Shown here piece by piece: positions 1 to 8,394 of a DNA stretch of 64,000 nucleotides; positions within the stretch are counted from its first letter, which is position 1; every line of letters starts with the position of its first letter. Below the pieces are notes generated by a model. It had not been told where the DNA came from, searched no databases, and saw only the letters and a program-made list of their open reading frames with translations. This DNA is from JAYRSJ01 sp041920215 (GTDB taxonomy: Bacteria; Pseudomonadota; Gammaproteobacteria; Burkholderiales; Burkholderiaceae_C): the NCBI GenBank assembly GCA_041920215.1, contig JAYRSJ010000010.1:62001-126000 (forward strand), written 5' to 3'. The translations under genes and the position numbers were made by a program.

Positions 1-1029
1 CTGCTGCTGACCCATAGCACCGCCACCGGCCGGGCCGCCGGCCTGCCGCTGCTGCGCGCCGGCGACGCCCAGTGCTGGCTGCCATATGACACGCCGGGTG
101 CGGTGCGGCGTTTCCTGCGCCACTGGCAGCCGGCGCTGGGCGTGCTGATGGAGACCGAGCTGTGGCCGACGCTGCAGCGTGAAGCCCAGCGGCGGGGCCT
201 GCCCATGGTGCTGGCCAATGCCAGGCTCAGCGAGAAGAGCGCCCGCCAGGGCCGGCGCCTGGCCTGGCTGCTGCATCCGGCCGCCGCCCGGCTGAGCCTG
301 GCGCTGGCGCAGACGGACGCGGATGCGGCGCGTTTGCAGGCGGCCGGCGTGCCGGCTGTCCAGGTCTGTGGCAATCTCAAATACGATCTGCAGCCCGATG
401 CGGCGCTGCTGGCACGCGGCCGGGCCTGGCGCGCGGCGCTGGACCGGCCGGTGCTGCTGGCCGCGGTGACGCGCGAGGGCGAGGAAGCGCTGCTGCTGGA
501 GGCCTGGCAACAGCAGCCGGTGCTTGCCGATGCGCTGCTGCTGATCGTGCCTCGCCATCCCCAGCGCTTCGATGCGGTGGCGGCCTTGGTTCAGCAGCGC
601 GCGCTGCGCCTGGCCCGCCGCAGCGCCTGGGAGCAGACGCCCGATCCGACGGCGCTGCAGGCCCAGGTCTGGCTGGGCGATTCGATGCGCGAGATGCCGC
701 TCTACTATGCGGCGGCCGATGTAGCGCTGCTGGGCGGCAGCTTTGCGCCGCTGGGCGGCCAGAACCTGATCGAGGCGGCGGCCTGCGGCTGCCCGCTCGT
801 GATGGGGCCGCATACCTTCAACTTCAGCGAGGCGGCCGAACTGGCGCTGGCGGCCGGCGCGGCACTGCGGGTGGCCGATATGGCGGCCGGCGTTAGCCAG
901 GCCCAGCGCTGGCTGGCCAACGAGCCGCAGCGCCAGGCCGTGCGCGCCCAGGCCCTGGCGTTTGCCGAGCGCCACCGCGGCGCGGCCGAGCGCATGGCGG
1001 CGGCGCTGCTGCGCCTGCTGCCGTGCTGA
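1..1029 (+). CDS. waaA: 3-deoxy-D-manno-octulosonic acid (Kdo) transferase, 5' end outside window
   Basis: Transfers Kdo from CMP-Kdo to lipid A at the cytoplasmic face of the inner membrane during lipopolysaccharide synthesis. The frame is open from base 1, so the first roughly 80 residues of a family protein of about 420 are missing and 342 codons are visible. Seen in sequence: METELWP and NARLSEKS near the start of the visible part, and the C-terminal glycosyltransferase signature GGSFAPLGGQNLIEAAACG followed by GPHTFNF, which is diagnostic of WaaA/KdtA. The stop overlaps the start of the downstream permease gene by 7 bases, so the tungstate transporter genes may be read through from waaA. 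Confidence 0.95.
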   Translation: MLLTHSTATGRAAGLPLLRAGDAQCWLPYDTPGAVRRFLRHWQPALGVLMETELWPTLQREAQRRGLPMVLANARLSEKSARQGRRLAWLLHPAAARLSLALAQTDADAARLQAAGVPAVQVCGNLKYDLQPDAALLARGRAWRAALDRPVLLAAVTREGEEALLLEAWQQQPVLADALLLIVPRHPQRFDAVAALVQQRALRLARRSAWEQTPDPTALQAQVWLGDSMREMPLYYAAADVALLGGSFAPLGGQNLIEAAACGCPLVMGPHTFNFSEAAELALAAGAALRVADMAAGVSQAQRWLANEPQRQAVRAQALAFAERHRGAAERMAAALLRLLPC

Positions 1030-1727
1030 GCGAGGCCTTGGCCCAGGGCCTGGCGCTGCTGCTGGGCGCCGACCCCGCGCTGCGCCAGATCGTGGGGCTA
1101 TCGCTATCGGTCAGTGGCCTGGCAGCCTTGCTGGCCTGCCTGCTGGGCCTGGGCCTGGGCGCGGCGCTGGCGGTCAACCGCCATGCCTGGCTGCGCTGGC
1201 CGCTGACGCTGCTGGGCCACACCCTGCTGGCCCTGCCTTCGGTGGTGGTGGGCCTGTGTGTCTATCTGCTGCTGTCGCGCTCGGGGCCGCTGGGCGGCCT
1301 GGGCCTGCTGTTCACGCCCACCGCGATGGTGCTGGCCCAGACGGTGCTGGTGCTGCCGGTGGTGGTGGTGCTGACCCGCCAGCGCCTGGCCGAGCCCTGG
1401 CTGGAATCGGGCGGCGCCGGCGAGCAGCTGCGCTCGCTGGGCGCCAGTGCCGCTGTGGCGGCCCTGCTGCTGCTCTGGCATGAGCGGCGCGCCGTGCTGG
1501 TGATCGCGCTGACCGCCTTCGGGCGGGCCGTCTCCGAGGTCGGGGCGGTGATGATCGTCGGCGGCAATATCGACGGCTTCACCCGGGTGATGACGACCAG
1601 CATCGCGCTGGAGACCAGCAAGGGCGATCTGCCCCTGGCCCTGGCGCTGGGCCTGGTGCTGCTGGGCCTGGTGGGGCTGTTGAATCTGGCCATCCTGCTG
1701 GTCGGCCGCAAGGAGGTGGGGGCATGA
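1023..1727 (+). CDS. tupB: Tungstate ABC transporter, permease
   Basis: Inner-membrane permease that carries the oxyanion delivered by the binding protein encoded two genes on. The 234-residue protein is almost entirely hydrophobic, with about five to six membrane spans. It has the TupB-type stretch LPSVVVGLCVYLLLSRSGPLG followed by FTPTAMVLAQTVLVLP, and an EAA-like loop around FGRAVSEVGAVMIVGGNI. The start is GTG, inside the end of waaA. Its stop overlaps the ATPase start (ATGA). The family also includes molybdate-type permeases; the tungstate assignment rests mainly on the TupA partner. Confidence 0.88.
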   Translation: MLSEALAQGLALLLGADPALRQIVGLSLSVSGLAALLACLLGLGLGAALAVNRHAWLRWPLTLLGHTLLALPSVVVGLCVYLLLSRSGPLGGLGLLFTPTAMVLAQTVLVLPVVVVLTRQRLAEPWLESGGAGEQLRSLGASAAVAALLLLWHERRAVLVIALTAFGRAVSEVGAVMIVGGNIDGFTRVMTTSIALETSKGDLPLALALGLVLLGLVGLLNLAILLVGRKEVGA

Positions 1728-2422
1728 GCGCCGGGCCGGGCGGGGCACTGCTGCTGAGCCTGCAGCATTGCGGGCTGCGACAGGGCGGGGCCCAGCTGCT
1801 GGCGCCGCTGAGCCTGCAACTGCACCGCGGCGAGCGCCTGGCGCTCTTGGGCAGCAATGGCGCGGGCAAGACCAGCCTGCTGCGCCTGCTGCACGGGCTG
1901 GTGCCGGGTCGCCAGCTGCACAGCCCTGGCCTGCGCGAGGCCATGGTGTTCCAGCAGCCCTTTTTTCTGCGTCTTTCGCTGCGCCGCAATCTGCTGCTGG
2001 CGCTGTGGCTGGCCGGGGTGGCGGCGCAGGAGCGCGCCGCGCGTGCCGACGAGGCGCTGGCGCGGGTGGGACTCACGGCCCTGGCGCGCCGCGATGCCTG
2101 CGCGCTCTCGGGCGGCGAGCGGCAGCGTCTGGCACTGGCGCGGGCCTGGGCGCTGCGGGCCGAGCTGCTGCTGCTGGACGAGCCCTGCGCCCATCTGGAT
2201 CCCGGCGGACGGCGCCGCATCGAGGCCCTGCTGGGCGAGTTCGCCGCGGCCGGCATGACCCTGGTGTTCAGCACCCACCAGATCGCCCAGGCACGCCGCC
2301 TGGCCAGCCGGGTGCTGTATCTTGAACAGGGCCGCCTGCAGGTGGATCTGCCGGCCGCGGCTTTCTTCGGCCCGGCGCGTCCGCCGGCCGCCGCAGCGTT
2401 TCTGGAGGATGAATTATGTTGA
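1724..2422 (+). CDS. tupC: Tungstate ABC transporter, ATP-binding protein
   Basis: Cytoplasmic ATPase that powers the TupB permease. It has Walker A GSNGAGKTSLLRL at about residues 43-55, a Q-loop region (MVFQQPFFL), the ABC signature LSGGERQRLALARA, Walker B LLLLDEP with a D-loop, and the switch histidine in STHQ. At 232 residues it has the normal length for a stand-alone domain. The start overlaps tupB by four bases and the end overlaps tupA by seven, so the three genes are translationally coupled. Compared with the usual tupABC order, the binding protein here comes last. Confidence 0.9.
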   Translation: MSAGPGGALLLSLQHCGLRQGGAQLLAPLSLQLHRGERLALLGSNGAGKTSLLRLLHGLVPGRQLHSPGLREAMVFQQPFFLRLSLRRNLLLALWLAGVAAQERAARADEALARVGLTALARRDACALSGGERQRLALARAWALRAELLLLDEPCAHLDPGGRRRIEALLGEFAAAGMTLVFSTHQIAQARRLASRVLYLEQGRLQVDLPAAAFFGPARPPAAAAFLEDELC

Positions 2423-3264
2423 AGGCCCTGATCCTAAGTCTCGGTCTGCTGCAGTTCGCCGCCGCGCCGCGTGCCGAGCCGGCCCTGGTGCTGGCCTCGA
2501 CCACCTCGACCGAGCAGTCCGGCCTGTTCGCCCATCTGCTGCCGCGCTTCACCGCGACCACCGGCATCGCGGTCAAGGTGGTGGCGCTGGGCACCGGGCA
2601 GGCCCTGGACCTGGCGCGCCGTGGCGACGCTGATCTGGTGCTGGTGCACGACCCGGCGGCCGAACAGCGCTTCGTCGCCGAGGGCTGGGGGCTGGAGCGC
2701 CTGCCGGTGATGAGCAATGATTTTGTGCTGGTCGGCCCGAAGTCCGATCCGGCCCAGGTGCGCGGCGCCGATATGGTGCTGGCCCTGCAGCGCATCGCGG
2801 CCGCCGGCGCGGGCTTTGTGTCGCGCGGCGACAAGAGCGGTACCCATGCGGCCGAGCTGCGCTTCTGGAAGGAGCTGGGCCCCGCCGCCGCTGTCGAGGG
2901 CAAGACCTGGTACCGGGCCTGCGGCTGCGGCATGGGGCCGGCGCTGAATATGGCGGCCGCAGCCGGCAGCTATCTGCTGGCCGATCGGGGCACCTGGCTC
3001 TCATTCAAGAACCGCGCCGATCTGCAGATCCTGGTCGAGGGCGACGCGCGCCTGCGCAACCCCTATGCGGTGATCGTGGTGAACCCGCAGCGCCATCCGC
3101 ACATCCGGCTGGCCGCTGCCCAGCGCCTGGCGCAATGGCTGCGCTCGGAGCCGGGCCAGCAGGCGATCGCCAGCTACCGTATCGGCGGCGAGGGGCTGTT
3201 CTTTCCGCTGGACGCGCAGCCGCAGCCGCCCAAGCCCGCCGAGCCGCTCAGGACAGGCCCTTGA
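2416..3264 (+). CDS. tupA: Tungstate-binding periplasmic protein
   Basis: Periplasmic solute-binding protein that captures tungstate for TupBC. A short signal peptide (about residues 1-20, ending near PRAEP) precedes LVLASTTSTEQSGLF, the TTTS-type oxyanion loop of the TupA family. Further on are LGTGQALDLARRGDADLVLVHDP and SRGDKSGTH, both characteristic of TupA rather than ModA. Tungsten uptake would supply tungsto- or molybdoenzymes encoded elsewhere. The last 17 bases overlap the 3' end of the convergent regulator gene. Confidence 0.9.
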   Translation: MLKALILSLGLLQFAAAPRAEPALVLASTTSTEQSGLFAHLLPRFTATTGIAVKVVALGTGQALDLARRGDADLVLVHDPAAEQRFVAEGWGLERLPVMSNDFVLVGPKSDPAQVRGADMVLALQRIAAAGAGFVSRGDKSGTHAAELRFWKELGPAAAVEGKTWYRACGCGMGPALNMAAAAGSYLLADRGTWLSFKNRADLQILVEGDARLRNPYAVIVVNPQRHPHIRLAAAQRLAQWLRSEPGQQAIASYRIGGEGLFFPLDAQPQPPKPAEPLRTGP

Positions 3265-4516
3265 GCTTGCGGTAGAGCGTGCTGCGGCCTATGCCCAGGC
3301 GACGGGCCGCCTCGGAGAGATTGCCGCCGCAGCTCTGCACAGCGGCATTGATCGCCTGCATCTCGGTCTCGCGCAGGCTGGGCGAGAGCAGTTTGCCGGC
3401 CAGCCCGTCGGGGCGCAGCACCTGCGCCGACAGCGCGGCGGCGGGCGTGGCGAGCGCGTCGGCCGGCAGGGGCATGGCGACGGCCACCGAGGGCCCCGGG
3501 TCGGGTTGCTGAGTGGACAGCGAGGTGGGCAGGTCGGCAGGCAGATCGGCGGGCCGGGTATCGAGCTCCTCGCGGCTCTGGGCCCGCTGCCGGCTCAGAT
3601 CGGCCGTGGCCAGGCTGAGCTTGGCATGCAGCGCCTCCTGAGGCCGCAGCGCGCTGTTGAGCTGGAGCAGCGCGTGCTCGTTCAGCTCGCTGGCCCGCGC
3701 GCTGGCCAATTGGCCCAGGCTGCGCCCGAACAGCTCATCCACCGTGGCACGGCGCAGCGACATCGCCGGCAGGCCCAGCAGCTCCAGCGCACGGCGGTTG
3801 GCGCCCAGCACGCGGCCGTCCTCGTCCAGCGCCAGCTGGGCTTCGTGCAGCGTGCCCAGGCCCATGGGGCTGGGATGCAGATGCAGCCGGGTGCTGTGGC
3901 GGAAGCGGTCGGCAAACCACTGGTTCTCTATCATGCGGGCCGACATCGTGGCCAGGGCCAGCGTGTGCGGATGGTAGGAACGCCGGTCGCCCGAGACGTC
4001 GATGACGCCCAGCAGCGCACCGCGATGGTCGAAGATGGGCGCGGCCGAGCAGGTCAGGAAATGCATGGCGCGCAGATAGTGCTCCTGGCCATGGACCAGG
4101 GTTGCGCTCTCGGTCATCAGCGCGGTGCCTACCGCATTGGTGCCCTTGTCGGCTTCGGCCCAGAGCGCACCGGGCGCCAGCGCGACCTGCTGGGCACGCT
4201 CCAGAAAGCCCGCATCGCCCAGCGCATGCAGCACCGTGCCGCTGGCATCGGTCAGCAGCACCATGCTCTGCGCATGCATCAGCTGCTCGTACAGCATGTC
4301 CATCACCGGCAGGGCCTGGGCGCAGAGCCGGGCGTTGCGCTGCTGCAGCTCCTGCAGCAGTTGGGGTGGCAGGCGGCGCAGATCGGGCGCGCTGTGGGCG
4401 GCCAGGCCGAAGGCCTGACAGCGCTCGTGCGAGGCGCTGATCTGCTGGGCATGGCGCCCGTCGACCACGATGCGCGAGGCCGGGTTGACGAGGGTCTGGC
4501 TATGGGCTTGCACCAT
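3248..4516 (-). CDS. GAF-PAS-Fis transcriptional regulator, AcoR-like but without AAA+ domain
   Basis: The 422-residue protein resembles the ends of AcoR/DhaR-type sigma-54 activators. A GAF-like sensor lies at about residues 60-185 (VLLTDASGTVL, then ADKGTNAVGTAL), a PAS-like segment at about 220-275 (LDEDGRVLGANRRALELLG), a Pro/Ala-rich linker at about 300-370, and a Fis-type helix-turn-helix at about 380-420 (SEAARRLGIGRSTLYRKLK). The central AAA+ domain with Walker A and GAFTGA is absent, so it should not remodel sigma-54 holoenzyme by itself. The ligand is unknown. A GGAG sits 7 bases before the chosen ATG. It converges on and overlaps tupA, and whether it controls tup is not shown by sequence. 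Confidence 0.8.
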   Translation of the reverse strand: MVQAHSQTLVNPASRIVVDGRHAQQISASHERCQAFGLAAHSAPDLRRLPPQLLQELQQRNARLCAQALPVMDMLYEQLMHAQSMVLLTDASGTVLHALGDAGFLERAQQVALAPGALWAEADKGTNAVGTALMTESATLVHGQEHYLRAMHFLTCSAAPIFDHRGALLGVIDVSGDRRSYHPHTLALATMSARMIENQWFADRFRHSTRLHLHPSPMGLGTLHEAQLALDEDGRVLGANRRALELLGLPAMSLRRATVDELFGRSLGQLASARASELNEHALLQLNSALRPQEALHAKLSLATADLSRQRAQSREELDTRPADLPADLPTSLSTQQPDPGPSVAVAMPLPADALATPAAALSAQVLRPDGLAGKLLSPSLRETEMQAINAAVQSCGGNLSEAARRLGIGRSTLYRKLKGLS

Positions 4517-4550
4517 GGGCTGGCTCCGGTGGATGAGCCAATATGACGCA

Positions 4551-4590
4551 GCCGGGGCCGGCGGGCAAGCGGGTATTGCCCGGCCCCGGC
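4551..4590 (-). terminator. GC-rich stem-loop after the GspE-like gene
   Basis: GCCGGGGCC pairs with GGCCCCGGC, and inside it GGGCAA pairs with TTGCCC around a short loop, with a three-base bulge on one side. It lies between the stop of the GspE-like gene and the start of the regulator on the same strand. There is no T-run after it, so it may be an attenuating or RNA-stabilising hairpin rather than a full intrinsic terminator. Confidence 0.45.
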
Positions 4591-4604
4591 GCCTGCCCAG
4601 GGGG

Positions 4605-7139
4605 TCAGGTGTTGCTGGTCGCCCGCACCTCGGCCAGATTGGTCACGCCGGCCAGCACCTTGACGATGCCGTCCTGGCGCAGCGTGCGCATACCCTCGCT
4701 CAGCGCACAGTGCAGGATCTCCTCGGCGCGCGCGCCCGTCTGTATCAGGCGGCGCACGTTCTTGCTGACGCTCAGCAGCTCATGCAGGCCGGCGCGCCCC
4801 TTGTAGCCGCTGTGCTCGCATTGCTTGCAGCCCGGGCTGCTGTAGCGCTGCAGCTGGCCGTCCTTGCCATAGCTGGTCGTCCATTCGCTCAGCAGCGCCG
4901 GGCGCGGCGGTCGCTGCTCGGCCGGGAAGGTGTGCAGATAGTCGTCCAGCAGTTCCTGCAGCTCGGCCTCGGGCAGGGGCTCGCTCTGACGGCAATGCGG
5001 GCACAGCCGCTTGACCAGACGCTGGGCCAGCACGGCCAGCAGCGAGTCCGCGAAGTTGAAGGGGTCCATGCCCATGTCCAGCAGCCGGGTCACGGTCTCG
5101 GGCGCGCTGTTGGTGTGCAGGGTGGACAGCACCAGATGGCCAGTCAGCGAAGCCTCGACCGCGATCTGCGCGGTCTCCTCGTCGCGGATCTCGCCGACCA
5201 TGATCACATCCGGGTCGGCGCGCAGAAAGGCGCGCAAGGCCTTGGCGAAGGTCCAGTCGATCTTGGGGTTGACCTGGACCTGGCGCAGGCCGGCCTGGGT
5301 GATTTCCACCGGGTCTTCGGCGGTCCAGATCTTGCGCTCGGGCGTGTTGATATGGGCCAGCGCCGAATGCAGGGTGGTGGTCTTGCCCGAGCCGGTGGGG
5401 CCCACGCACAGCACCATGCCGTAGGGGCGCGCAACCGCGCTCTTGAGCTGGGCCAGATTGGCGGCGCTCATGCCCAGCTTCTCCAGCGCGATGGGCTTGG
5501 CCGAGGACAGGATGCGCATCACCACATCCTCCAGCCCGTTGTTGGTGGGGATGGTGGCCACCCGCAGCTCCAGCTTGTGCTGGGGCGAGAAGCGGGCGAA
5601 GTTGATCTTGCCGTCCTGCGGCTTGCGGCGCTCGGAGATGTCCAGATCGCACATGATCTTGATGCGCGCGATCATCGCGTTGCGGTAGGTGTGCGGCAGC
5701 TCCAGATAGGGGTGCAGAGCGCCGTCGCGGCGGAAGCGGATCTTGAGCTTCTCGCGGCCCGGATAGGTCTCGATATGGATGTCCGAGACGCCCTGGCTGC
5801 TGGCCTCGATGATCATCGAGTTGATCAGCCGCACCAGCGAGTTGTCGCTCTGCTCGATCTGCGGCTCGTCGTCGCGGCTGCTGCGGTCCTGGCCCTCGCG
5901 CTCCAGCGTCTCGATCAGCTTGCCGGCATTGTCCAGCTCGAAGTCCAGCTGCAGCGAGGGAATGCGCAGATCGTGGGCGCCGACGCCACCATCGCCCATG
6001 CGTTCGTAGACCAGGGGCAGGGCGAACTGCAGCGTGCCGACCTTGGTCAGCGTGGGCACGACCTTGAGCTGGGCGATGAACTCCACCTCCTCGATCGCGT
6101 CGCGGCGGGTCGGGTCCTCCATCGCGACGATCAGCTTGCCCTCGCGCAGCAGCAGGGGCAGGACCTCGAGGCGGCGGGCCACCGACTGCGGCAGCTTGCG
6201 CACCGCCTCGACCTCGACCGGGAACTGGTCCACATCCACCAGCGGGTAGCCCATCTTGCGCGCCAGTGCCGATTGCAGCTGCTGGCGGGTGACGACGCCC
6301 TTGCGCACCAGCAATTGGCCCAGCGGCACCGAGCGGTCGTCGCGCTGCTGGGCCAGGGCCTCGATCAGCTGTTCCTGGGTGATCAGCTCCAGCGCCAGCA
6401 GCGCCTCGCCGATGCGCACCATGGGCATGCGGGCCTGCTGCTCGATGGCCTGCAGCAGCTGCTCCGGCGTGACCACCTGGTTGGCGATCAGGATGTCACC
6501 TACCCGGCGCGAGCGCAGGTCCTGCTGTTCGCGCGCGGCTTCCTCCAACTGGTCGGAGGTGACGGCGCTGTCGCGTAGCAGCAGATCGCCGATGCGCTCG
6601 CCGATCTCGAAGCTGGCCAGCACCTCGCGGGGCACAAAGACGCGCTGCACCGCGTCGTCGTCCTCGCCCAGCGGCGGGAACAGATAGAGCCCCAGCTCGT
6701 CCTGGAAATGCCCGATGGTGACGCCCTGCAGCGCGTCGCCACCGTGGAAGCTGAGCTTGTAGCTGTGGCGCGGCCGCTGGTCCAGCGACAGCGGATCGTC
6801 CATCGCAATCGCCTCACGCGGCGCGGCCTGCAGTGGCCGCAGCAGCTTGAGCGCCCGGAACTGGCCGAACTTCAGCGGCATCGCGCTGCGCGCCGGCGGT
6901 ACATGCACCTGGGCCAGCCGCTGGGCCGGCACCATCTGCATCACCTGGCCGGTGGTGCGGCTGTTGTTGAGGCCGAGGATTTCGCAAGGCTCGGCCTCGG
7001 TCTGCGGCTGGGGCTGCGCATAGGCGGCATAGGGCGGCGTCGGCCACATAAAGGTGCCGCTGTGGCCGCTGGGGGCTTCGGTGGATCGTGCACCGGCGGT
7101 GCCATGCGGCCATTCCAGCGGCGCGGACAAATCTTGCAT
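4605..7139 (-). CDS. GspE/PilB-like type II secretion / type IV pilus ATPase with MshEN repeats
   Basis: AAA+ secretion ATPase of the T2SS-E/PilB family, here 844 residues against a usual 500-580. About residues 178-310 hold four tandem repeats of the MshEN type (RIGDLLLRDSAVTSDQLEEA, then starts at RVGDILI, RIGEALL and PLGQLLV), a module known to bind cyclic di-GMP. The motor half has Walker A GPTGSGKTTTLHSAL near residue 580, an Asp box, Walker B, and the zinc-binding pair CPHC (about 711) and CKQC (about 770). The start at 7139 (MQDLSAP) has GGAG 7 bases upstream; an ATG 14 codons earlier is less likely. No other gsp or pil assembly genes adjoin it, so the machine it drives is unknown. Confidence 0.9.
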   Translation of the reverse strand: MQDLSAPLEWPHGTAGARSTEAPSGHSGTFMWPTPPYAAYAQPQPQTEAEPCEILGLNNSRTTGQVMQMVPAQRLAQVHVPPARSAMPLKFGQFRALKLLRPLQAAPREAIAMDDPLSLDQRPRHSYKLSFHGGDALQGVTIGHFQDELGLYLFPPLGEDDDAVQRVFVPREVLASFEIGERIGDLLLRDSAVTSDQLEEAAREQQDLRSRRVGDILIANQVVTPEQLLQAIEQQARMPMVRIGEALLALELITQEQLIEALAQQRDDRSVPLGQLLVRKGVVTRQQLQSALARKMGYPLVDVDQFPVEVEAVRKLPQSVARRLEVLPLLLREGKLIVAMEDPTRRDAIEEVEFIAQLKVVPTLTKVGTLQFALPLVYERMGDGGVGAHDLRIPSLQLDFELDNAGKLIETLEREGQDRSSRDDEPQIEQSDNSLVRLINSMIIEASSQGVSDIHIETYPGREKLKIRFRRDGALHPYLELPHTYRNAMIARIKIMCDLDISERRKPQDGKINFARFSPQHKLELRVATIPTNNGLEDVVMRILSSAKPIALEKLGMSAANLAQLKSAVARPYGMVLCVGPTGSGKTTTLHSALAHINTPERKIWTAEDPVEITQAGLRQVQVNPKIDWTFAKALRAFLRADPDVIMVGEIRDEETAQIAVEASLTGHLVLSTLHTNSAPETVTRLLDMGMDPFNFADSLLAVLAQRLVKRLCPHCRQSEPLPEAELQELLDDYLHTFPAEQRPPRPALLSEWTTSYGKDGQLQRYSSPGCKQCEHSGYKGRAGLHELLSVSKNVRRLIQTGARAEEILHCALSEGMRTLRQDGIVKVLAGVTNLAEVRATSNT

Positions 7140-7263
7140 CGAGGGGCTCCGGATCGGCATGGGCGACAGCTTAGACCACATCCATCGGCCCCGTCATGCG
7201 GAACAGCGTGCTGCGCAGCGCTTTGTTGCGCTACTCGCTCAAGCCTGTGCGCGGCGCCCGCAC

Positions 7264-8280
7264 TCAGGGCCGCCGGTAGCTCGCGACAATGGCCCGGCCC
7301 TCGGCGCCGGCCTTCTCCAGCCATTCCTGCAGCATGGGCGCGCCGACGCTGCGGCGCAGACCATCCTTCAAGGCGGCGGAGGGTTCAAGGATCTGCATGC
7401 CCTGGCGGCTTAACAGGCCCAGGTATTCGCCATCGCTGGCTTCCGACAGCTGCCAGCCGCGCTGCTCGGCCTCGGCGGCGGCCTTGAGCAGGCCTTGCCG
7501 GCTGGGTGGGTCCAGCGCCTCGAAGGCCTTCTTGTTGACCAGCAAGGCGTTCTTGGGCAGCCAGGCCTGCATCCGGTAGTAATGCTTGATGTGCTCGAAG
7601 GTCCGGCTGTCGTAGCCGGTGGCGCCCGAGCTCATGAAGGATTCGACCACACCGCTGGCCATGGCCCGGGGCAACTCGGCCGCCTGCACCGTGACCGGCT
7701 GCGCGCCGATCAGCTCTGCGATGCGGGCGGTGGAGGGGCTGTAGGCGCGCCATTTGCTGCCCTTCAGATCCGCCAGGGTCGCCAACGGTTGCTTGCTGTA
7801 CAGACCCTGTGGCGGCCAGGGCACGGCGTACAGCAGCAGCAGGCCCTGCTCGCCCAGCTTCTTCTGCAGCGCGGGCTTCTGCGCCTGATAGAGCTTGCGG
7901 GCGGCCGCATAGCTGTCGGCCAGAAAGGGCAGGGCGTCCAGACCGAACACCGGCCATTCGTTCTGGTAGGCGGCCAGCAGGATCTCGCCCAGCTGGGCCT
8001 CGTTGCCCTGCACCGCGCGCTTGATCTCGGGGGCCTTGAACAGCGAGGCATCGACATGCAGCGTGATCCGGAGCCGGCCGGCGCTGGCCTGTTCGGCGGC
8101 GCGGGCGAAGGCGGCCAGGTTCTCGGTATGGAAGTTGCCGGCCGGATAGGCGGAGACCAGGTCCCAGCGGCTCTGGCTGCTGCCTGGCTTGGCGCTCGGT
8201 TGGGCAGTTTGCGCCTGCGACGCCCCCGTCAGCAGGCCGGCGAGCAGGAACAGGACGGCGAGCGATGGCTTGATCGGCAC
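7264..8280 (-). CDS. TRAP transporter substrate-binding protein, DctP family
   Basis: Periplasmic binding protein of a TRAP carboxylate transporter, 338 residues. An N-terminal signal peptide (SLAVLFLLAGLLTGASQAQ) is followed by DctP-family landmarks: FHTENLAAFARAAEQAS, LADLKGSKWRAYSP and SGVVESFMSSGATGYDSR. It starts at GTG, with AAGGA six bases upstream. No DctQ or DctM membrane genes lie nearby, so it is an orphan that would need partners encoded elsewhere. It is divergent from the 5-oxoprolinase gene, which makes an organic-acid or pyroglutamate-related substrate possible but unproven. Confidence 0.88.
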   Translation of the reverse strand: MPIKPSLAVLFLLAGLLTGASQAQTAQPSAKPGSSQSRWDLVSAYPAGNFHTENLAAFARAAEQASAGRLRITLHVDASLFKAPEIKRAVQGNEAQLGEILLAAYQNEWPVFGLDALPFLADSYAAARKLYQAQKPALQKKLGEQGLLLLYAVPWPPQGLYSKQPLATLADLKGSKWRAYSPSTARIAELIGAQPVTVQAAELPRAMASGVVESFMSSGATGYDSRTFEHIKHYYRMQAWLPKNALLVNKKAFEALDPPSRQGLLKAAAEAEQRGWQLSEASDGEYLGLLSRQGMQILEPSAALKDGLRRSVGAPMLQEWLEKAGAEGRAIVASYRRP

Positions 8281-8394
8281 GAAGTTTCCTTGCGAGGGAT
8301 GGAAGGTGGTCGCATTGCACTACAGTGCGGCCAACTTTGCCACAGCCTCCACCCCGATGCGCATGCCTCATCAACCCCGTGCCGCGCTGCTGCC
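8281..8394. promoter_or_regulatory. Divergent promoter region with a short inverted repeat
   Basis: This 114-base gap separates the start codons of the TRAP binding protein (-) and the 5-oxoprolinase (+), so promoters for both should lie in it. GCACT-AC-AGTGC at 8317-8328 is a perfect 5-base inverted repeat that a dimeric regulator could bind. I cannot identify convincing -35/-10 pairs or a known operator consensus. Confidence 0.3.

Noticed and set aside
4470..6578. 702-codon open frame on the plus strand
   Set aside because: It is antisense to the well-supported GspE-like gene; long shadow frames are normal at this GC content. It has no domain and an amino-acid composition rich in Gln, His and Leu repeats.
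7495..8394. 300-codon upstream extension of the 5-oxoprolinase frame
   Set aside because: Antisense to the TRAP binding protein and without homology; the oxoprolinase family begins at MSGPQDP (8395).
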